From Amaurobius ferox (Eukaryota; Arthropoda; Arachnida; Araneae; Amaurobiidae): a stretch of DNA of 64,000 bases. The notes under the pieces are model-generated. The model saw only the letters and a list, made by a program, of their open reading frames with translations. It did no database searches and was not told the DNA's origin. The stretch lies in assembly GCA_951213105.1 (NCBI GenBank), contig OX578153.1, forward strand, positions 51,957,020-52,021,019, in the 5' to 3' direction. The translations under genes were made by a program, and so were the position numbers. Each line of letters opens with the position of its first letter. Position 1 is the first letter of the stretch. Shown here in pieces: positions 58,195 through 64,000 of the stretch.

Positions 58195-58440
58195 TATGTA
58201 ACTTATCAAGGAAAATATAATTGTGAATATTAAACACAGAAAATAGAATTTTGAATGTTGAACAAAGAAAATAGAATTCTCAATGTTGAACAAGGAAAAT
58301 AGAATTTTTTTACTTTTTCTTAATGAAAAAAGAAGTACAGTTGAACTGTGTAACATATCAAGGAAAATATAATTTTGAATGTTTAACAAAGAAAATAGAA
58401 TATTGAACACAGAACAAGGAAAATAGATATATTTTTCGAA
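58195..58440 (+). repeat. Tandem array with a unit of about 38 bp
   Basis: 'aaggaaaatataattttgaa' then 'tgttgaacaaagaaaatag' recurs about seven times. Confidence 0.85.
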
Positions 58441-58689
58441 TATGTTGCTCTCTCACGTTGTATAATAGTTTAGATGAGAAAGAATCCAGCTCAATAGGAA
58501 TTGCTAAACAGGTATACTCTGAAGATTCCATACAATACGATTTAGTTTTTATTCAGGCACACTTTTCAAAGTTGCCTGATTTTATTACGTGTCCCATATC
58601 CTGAAGTTAATAAGTGATGTGATAGTTAGTGAAGTTGAATCTGTTCCTTCAGGATCACATGGTAAACAAAAAAATGTTTCTTCTAGCGT

Positions 58690-58860
58690 GTTCTTTTTCT
58701 AGCAAATAAAAACTTGAAAATAAAAATTAAAATACTCGAAAGTGATATTGATACTTCAGCATTTTTTTAATGGAACCTACAAATGTCTTCAGTTTTAAAT
58801 ACGCTCCCATTACCTCTATTACAAGTCAACTGAACATTTTCTATTCCAAATTACATTTTC
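58690..58860 (+). repeat. Unit of the 240-bp array, left of the palindromic element
   Basis: 'cagttttaaatacgctccca' and 'ctattccaaattacattttc' match units at 61290-61370, so the palindromic element inserted into that array. Confidence 0.7.
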
Positions 58861-58990
58861 TAGTAGCATTTAATACTTGTCCAATATTGAACTAATATTT
58901 TATGTCTTGGCATTACATTGGAAATATTTCCAATGTAATGCCAATATTGGGCAAATATTGAGGTTACATTGCCCTCTAATATTGGCTAAT

Positions 58991-59320
58991 GTTTTCATTA
59001 CAATATTACACCAATATTGGTGTAATATTGGAAATATTGGCTAATGTTTTCATTACAATATTACGCCAATATTGGTGCAATATTGGAAATATTGGCTAAT
59101 GTTTTCATTACAATATTACGCCAATATTGGTGCAATATTGGAAATATTGGCTAATGTTTACATTACAATATTACGCCAATATTGGTGCAATATTGGAAAT
59201 ATTGGCTAATGCTTTCATTACAATATTACGCCACTATTGGTGCAATATTGGAAATATTGGCTAATATTTTCATTACAATATTACGCCAATATTGGTGTAA
59301 TATTGGAAATATTGGCTTAA
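58991..59320 (+). repeat. 55-bp tandem repeat, six units
   Basis: Units start at 58991, 59046, 59101, 59156, 59211 and 59266, each with 'cattacaatattacgccaat' and 'ggaaatattggctaat'. They differ at one to three positions. Each unit contains short CAATATTG palindromes. Confidence 0.95.
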
Positions 59321-59691
59321 TATTGTCCCAATATTTTAAGGTAATATTGGGCTAATTCCATCAAAATGTTTACTTTTATATATTGGTTCAATATTGTAGT
59401 CAATAATAAGCCAATATATTGGATCAATATTGGATTGTTACTAGGGTTCTAAATGACAGTAGGTCCCCTAATATTAATCTAATATTGGACAGATATTGGC
59501 TTATTATTGGCTCCAATATTGGAACTATATGAAAAAGTAGACATTTTGACGGAATTAGCCCATTTTTAGCTTAAAATATTGGGACAATATTCGAACAATA
59601 TTAGCCAATATTGAAGACCAATGCGACCGCAATCTTTGCCCAATATTGGGATTACATTAGAAATATTTCCAATGTAATGCCAAGATATATA

Positions 59692-60853
59692 GGGGAGACC
59701 GGGGTAAGATGACGAATCACAGTTTTAAGGACTTAATTCTTAGGTGGCAGCACTTGACGAGCATAGGTACAATCCCCTGTATCAGAGCAACTAATCGCAT
59801 GCGGAAGGCGCCATTCTTGCTACACGTACAATTTATATTCTTAGTCAAACTTTATTAAGGGCCGTGAAACTATTTTTGACTTGTACTAAATAAGCTTAAG
59901 CTACTTAAAGATAGTCATAAAATTCTGATATAATTTATGGTTACACTTTATAATATTAAATACTCAGCTAATCTATCATAGTTTTAATCTGATGCATAGT
60001 TTACTGTACACCAGCCATGTTGTTTCTTTCAGTCATTCGGGGCAAGACGACGAAGTTTGTCATCTTCCAGAAAGAAAAGCACGCCTATTTCTTTAGCTGC
60101 TAATGATAGTGACACTGAAAGTGTAGATAATCCCAAACGTGAATAAATTCCGGGATCAAGATGCTCCCCTCTTCCATCCATATTTAACTTTAAACCCTTA
60201 CCACAAGTTAAGAGATTAACAAAAAAGAGAAGGGAAATGTCAACCAGTGTTTTAACAAGTTCACTAATAAGAAATTTGTTGCTTGAGAAACAAAATTCAA
60301 ATGATGAAATGGAAAAAAGGAAACACAGAGAAATAAGAAGAAAATTGCTAAACAATTGCTTTTCGATGTAAGCGCAGATCAAAAGAACGAGGATATTAAC
60401 TGTCCAGCTTGTGATGGACTTCATATTGATTCACCCGACGAAGACTGGATACTGTGCTTGCTCCCAATGCGTAGCTTGGTGGCATGCAAACTGTACTGGA
60501 TACGAAGGAAGGAAATTAATCTGTGACTTTTGTAAATAACATAATTCATTAATGATTGTACACCTTTAAACTCTATTAGTATTTTGCATGTTCTGTAAAT
60601 ACCTCAGAAGTCTTGTTATGTCAAAATTTGCGAGTTGCCATCTTGCCCCAGCACTGGGGCAAGATGTTTTTTTTGACAATATGTTAAAACATGTTTTTGT
60701 GTGGTTGAATTTGGGAGATTATCCGATATAATTTTTTTTATTAATAATGGAACGTATGAAGAATTTATTTATGTTTCAAAAATATGTATTATAAGTTTTA
60801 CGAATTAAAAACAATCAAATTCGTTAACATCGTCGTATTACCCCGGTCTCCCC
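59692..60853 (+). mobile_element. Pogo/Tigger-like non-autonomous element
   Basis: Terminal inverted repeats 'ggggagaccggggtaagatg' and the complement of 'ggggagaccggggtaatacg' lie next to TA on each side (59690 and 60854). It is 1162 bases long and retains only the 3' part of a transposase gene. It sits in the right arm of the palindromic element, whose sequence continues on both sides. Confidence 0.9.
60230..60538 (+). pseudogene. C-terminal PHD-like zinc finger of a pogo/Tigger-type transposase
   Basis: The plus-strand reading contains a Lys/Arg-rich segment ('EKRKHREIRRK'), then after a frameshift 'INCPACDGLHIDSPDEDWI', and after another 'CSQCVAWWHANCTGYEG' and 'LICDFCK' before the stop at 60538. 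The Cys4-His-Cys3 spacing and Trp pattern fit the C-terminal zinc finger found in many arthropod pogo/Tigger transposases. The DDE domain is absent. A 131-codon open frame on the opposite strand at this place is a shadow. Confidence 0.78.
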
Positions 60854-60896
60854 TAATATTGGTCCAATATTGGACAAGTATTAAATGCTACTAGGA

Positions 60897-61560
60897 TAAA
60901 GTTTAATTTCGACAGTTAATAAAATGAAATAAAATAACATAATTTAAATTAAATATATGCATCTAGTTCATTAAACCGCGAAAACATGTAAGTGACCTGA
61001 TAAATAATTTTGAAAAATTAGCTAAATACTTCTATATACTTTACATTTTCTATAAACTTTTAGTTTTAAATACCTTACCTTTATTTCTGAATTAGAAGTC
61101 TAAAGATCATTTTCTGTTCTAAATTACATTCTAAGTAACAGTAGACAAAGTTTAATTTTCGACAATTACTAAAATACAATAAAATAATTTAAATTAAATT
61201 AAATCATCTAGTAAATTATGTGAAACCGCGAAAACAAGTAAGTGACCTGTAAATAATTTTGTAAAATTAGCTAAATACCTCTACATACATTTAATTTTAA
61301 ATACGCTCCCATTATTTCTGCATTAGAGGTCAAAATATAATTTTCTATTCTAAAATACATTCTAAGTAATACTAGACAAATTTTGATTTTCGACAATTAA
61401 TAAAATAAAATAATATAAACAAAATTACATTAAATTAAATAAAAGCATCTAGTAAATTTTGTGAAACCGCAAAAATAAGTAAGTTACCTGATAAATAATG
61501 TTGCAAAATTAGCTAAATTCCTCTATATACTTTGAAAATTTAAAATAATATGCACTTAAT
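60897..61560 (+). repeat. Tandem array with a period of about 240 bp
   Basis: 'aaagtttaatttcgac' recurs near 60897, 61146 and 61377, with 'gtgaaaccgcgaaaacaagt' and 'ttagctaaatac' between. Three units are visible, plus the separated unit at 58690. Confidence 0.85.
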
Positions 61561-61675
61561 AAATGCCTTTTTTTTTGCCATTTATTATGACGTTTTATTT
61601 TACTTATTTGTCTGTCTATTTTAGTGTTTATTTTTCCCTGAACACTTTATTTATCATTTTTTCACCAGGGCATTA

Positions 61676-62463
61676 TTTATCATTTTTCATCTGTGCTTTA
61701 TTTATCATGTTTTCATAAAGTATCCACTATATATTAAATACGACCCAAAACAAAGAAAAATAAATATAAAAACCTGTTTTAGACAGTACATGACTTTCAC
61801 TACATATTCCAATGGCCTCATTTCTTTCACAGCGAAATAATATTGCAAAAGATCCACGGTACAATGTTTTAAACATTGAATTAACATTACGTTAATCGTA
61901 ATTTGGCGCTTTTGGCAACTTTTGAGTCCAAACAAATATACATATTCAAGTGTAAAATTCTCATCATGATGCAATTGACTTTTAATTAATATCTTATAAA
62001 ATAAATTACTGATGAATTCTATGGCGTAAAAAATATCGCCAATTGTTTGAGACAAACAGAGAGAGTATTTATCATTTTTCATCTGTGCTTTATTTATCAT
62101 GTTTTCATAAAGTATCCACTATATATTAAATACGACCCAAAACAAAGAAAAATAAATATAAAAACCTGCTATAGACATCACATGACTTTCACTACATATT
62201 CCAATGGCCTCATTTCTTTCACAGCGAAATAATATTATAAAAGACCCACGGTACAATGTCTTAAACATTGAATTAACATTACGTGAATCGTAATTTGGCG
62301 TTTTTGGCAACTTTTGAGCCTAAACAAATATACATATTCAAGTGTAACATTCTCCTCATGATGCAATTGACTTTTAATTAATATCTTATAAATAAATTAC
62401 TACTGATGAATTCTATGGCGTAAAAAATATCGCCAATTGTTTCAGACAAACAGAGAGAGTATT

Positions 62464-62467
<4 letters not shown>
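61676..62467 (+). repeat. Tandem duplication with a period of 392 bp
   Basis: 'tcatctgtgctttatttatc' occurs at about 61687 and 62079, and the sequences that follow stay aligned to the end, with very few differences. Each unit carries a diverged K-like head ('gacatcacatgactttcac') and a 'tttggcgcttttggcaac' block. The high identity indicates a recent duplication. Confidence 0.93.
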
Positions 62468-62568
<101 letters not shown>

Positions 62569-62569
62569 T

Positions 62570-62750
62570 GGCATGGCTCAAAGCATTCCTTAACCGGAGA
62601 GTGGGGGTCACAACTCCCTCCCCCCGACCAGTTTGTGATACTTTTCATTTTCGAACTTCTTTTCTTGCTTATTTGTCTTAATATATCTGTTTGGAATTCA
62701 TATAGGTAAAATAATGTACTAGAGCTGCATTGCGCCATGTGAGCATTGTT
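62570..62750 (+). mobile_element. Penelope-like 3' untranslated fragment
   Basis: It shares ordered blocks with the 3' end at 4310-4490: 'ttaaccgg', 'tgggggtcacaactccc', a pyrimidine-rich part, 'tctgtttggaa' and 'gcattgcgcc'. No coding part is present. Confidence 0.6.
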
Positions 62751-62811
62751 TACAAAAAAGTTTTTACAGGGTTATAACCTGATACTAAAACATTGAGTTT
62801 ATACTTTTGTG

Positions 62812-62921
<110 letters not shown>

Positions 62922-62924
62922 CTA

Positions 62925-63725
62925 TTGGAGAATTGTCAAGCTTCAAAATACAAAATTATTACAAAAATATCTTATCTCCTGAATGGAACGAACTACATCA
63001 AAAATAAAATTAATAATACTTACCTACTTTTTTTTTTTAAATTATATAATGTTTTGATAAATTTATTTCAAAACGTGTGATATTTCTAGAACGATTTATG
63101 CTCGTGTTCTGAAGTTTATGTGTTTTGTTTCATAATGAAAAATTACTATTTATTTCATACTATTAAATGTCTTTATTCACTTTTTAACGATTTTTGTCTT
63201 TCAATAATTCATTCGGAAATAGTGCAACATTTCGAGAATGGTTCATGTTAGCGTTTTAAAATTTGTGTTATTCTAATAAAAAGAAATGTGCATTGAATGA
63301 ATATTTATTTAATATTAATGAAGGTCCTTGTTTTTAAATGATTTTTTTTTTCAAAAGTGTTTTTGAAAATTAGAGAGTCTTCTGAACTTTCAATTGCGTT
63401 CCTTCTGAACATTTGGTTACGTTCACATACATAGTTGTGTTTCAGTATTCACTGATTGTAGTAATCGTACTAAATTAGTTTCGGAACTCTTCATTCATTA
63501 GTGAGATATTCCAGGGATATTGCATTAACGAGATATTGCAGACTCACGGGGACACACATTTACATACATGCACGCATTATCACACATGCATACACACACG
63601 CAGATACATGGTCTGACAAACGCTTTATTGGAATTCAAGGGTGATTATAATGTAAATAAAAACTCTATTTCGGAATTTTAATGCCGTTGCAATACTTTCA
63701 TATACTATGTATGCAGAAAAAACAA
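62925..63725 (+). repeat. Diverged K-family copy, 3' two thirds
   Basis: 'cctgaatggaacgaactaca', 'tttctagaacgatttatgct', 'gagaatggttcatgttagcg', a CA-rich segment and 'tactttcatatactatgtat' follow the K order. The head is replaced by the (TA)n tract. Confidence 0.75.
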
Positions 63726-63739
63726 TGAAAATCATATTT

Positions 63740-64000
63740 TTACTTTCACTACATAGTATAACGTGTAAGGAAAGTATTGTGACGGGATCCAAAATTCGAA
63801 CGTTCTATTTAGAATAGAACATTTTTGAGGTGGTGTGTGTGTGGGGGGGGGGGGGAGGGTATGTGATTGTGTCCTTGGTTCAGTGGCATTGAGTGGAGCG
63901 TTTCGAATGACATTTGATACGATTATTATAATCAGTGAACACTGGAATTCTATTATTATCTTTCGCGATCGAACTTTCACGATCGAACTTAGACCCCCCC
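63740..64000 (-). repeat. K-family copy, minus strand, running off the window
   Basis: It starts at the terminal hairpin ('ttactttcactacatagtat' and 'gtaaggaaagta'), then 'ttgtgacgggatccaaaatt', a GT and G-rich tract, and the reverse of the (CA)n-proximal blocks. It lies tail to tail with the previous copy and is cut by the window end. Confidence 0.8.

Larger units (their letters stand above)
58868..60896. mobile_element. Palindromic CAATATTGG element, split by a pogo-like element
   Basis: The left edge 'gcatttaatacttgtccaat' and the right edge 'attggacaagtattaaatgc' are reverse complements, and symmetry continues inward through 'cttggcattacattgg' to a centre near 59440. Without the nested insert the length would be about 870 bases. 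The left arm contains a 55-bp tandem series not present in the right. It encodes nothing. It is probably a non-autonomous fold-back DNA element. Confidence 0.85.

Noticed and set aside
60029..60424. 131-codon minus-strand open frame rich in Leu and Phe
   Set aside because: It is antisense to the zinc-finger-bearing transposase remnant, and its apparent hydrophobicity comes from reading Lys/Glu codons backwards.

Overview
The window is non-coding, repeat-dense eukaryotic DNA. I find no intact host gene, no rRNA, no canonical tRNA and no prokaryotic gene organisation. Every recognisable protein-coding trace belongs to a mobile element, and all are broken by stops, frameshifts or truncation. The base composition is strongly AT-rich, with long (TA)n and (CA)n tracts. 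The mix of Tc1/mariner, pogo-like and P-like DNA transposons, Penelope-like and jockey-like retroelements and tRNA-derived SINEs suggests an arthropod. A chelicerate such as a spider is my best guess, but that is inference from repeat style only.

Layout. 1-4.9 kb: two Penelope-like 3' ends joined head to head across a 41-bp perfect palindrome, with one arm split by a 1.35-kb repeat. 5-8.1 kb: decayed copies of a family here called K. 8.1-8.8 kb: three SINEs nested within each other. 9-12 kb: minisatellite and old SINEs. 12.3-15.6 kb: a fold-back repeat between (TA)n tracts, then a decayed Penelope-like reverse transcriptase. 16-20 kb: tandem repeats, including a duplicated tRNA-like unit. 20.2-23.2 kb: a repeat here called R, interrupted at a TA by a two-headed mariner hairpin that itself carries two small P-like elements with a THAP remnant. 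23.7-25.6 kb: LINE fragment and a TATC-rich array. 26-35 kb: several K copies, one with a Tc1 element in its terminal hairpin, and an antisense LINE fragment. 34.9-36.2 kb: a third Tc1/mariner-type pseudogene. 36.2-39.5 kb: R in tandem plus a composite repeat that recurs inverted at 48.4-52.8 kb. 40-43.1 kb: two K copies, one split by a full SINE. 43.4-45.5 kb: two minisatellite fields. 45.6-47.5 kb: a mariner with terminal repeats of about 330 bp. 54.4-58.4 kb: SINE, 93-bp and 38-bp arrays. 58.9-60.9 kb: a palindromic element built of 55-bp units, interrupted by a pogo/Tigger-like element that keeps only a C-terminal zinc finger. 61-64 kb: tandem duplications, (TA)n tracts and more K.

How the parts interact. 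The window is a record of nested insertion rather than of cooperating genes. Many target duplications are still readable. Very short 3'-only SINE insertions flanked by perfect 12-16 bp duplications show active LINE-type retroposition in the recent past. The two commonest families, K and R, have no coding capacity but share a plan of a subterminal microsatellite followed by a terminal hairpin, which makes non-autonomous Helitron/Helentron-like elements a testable idea.
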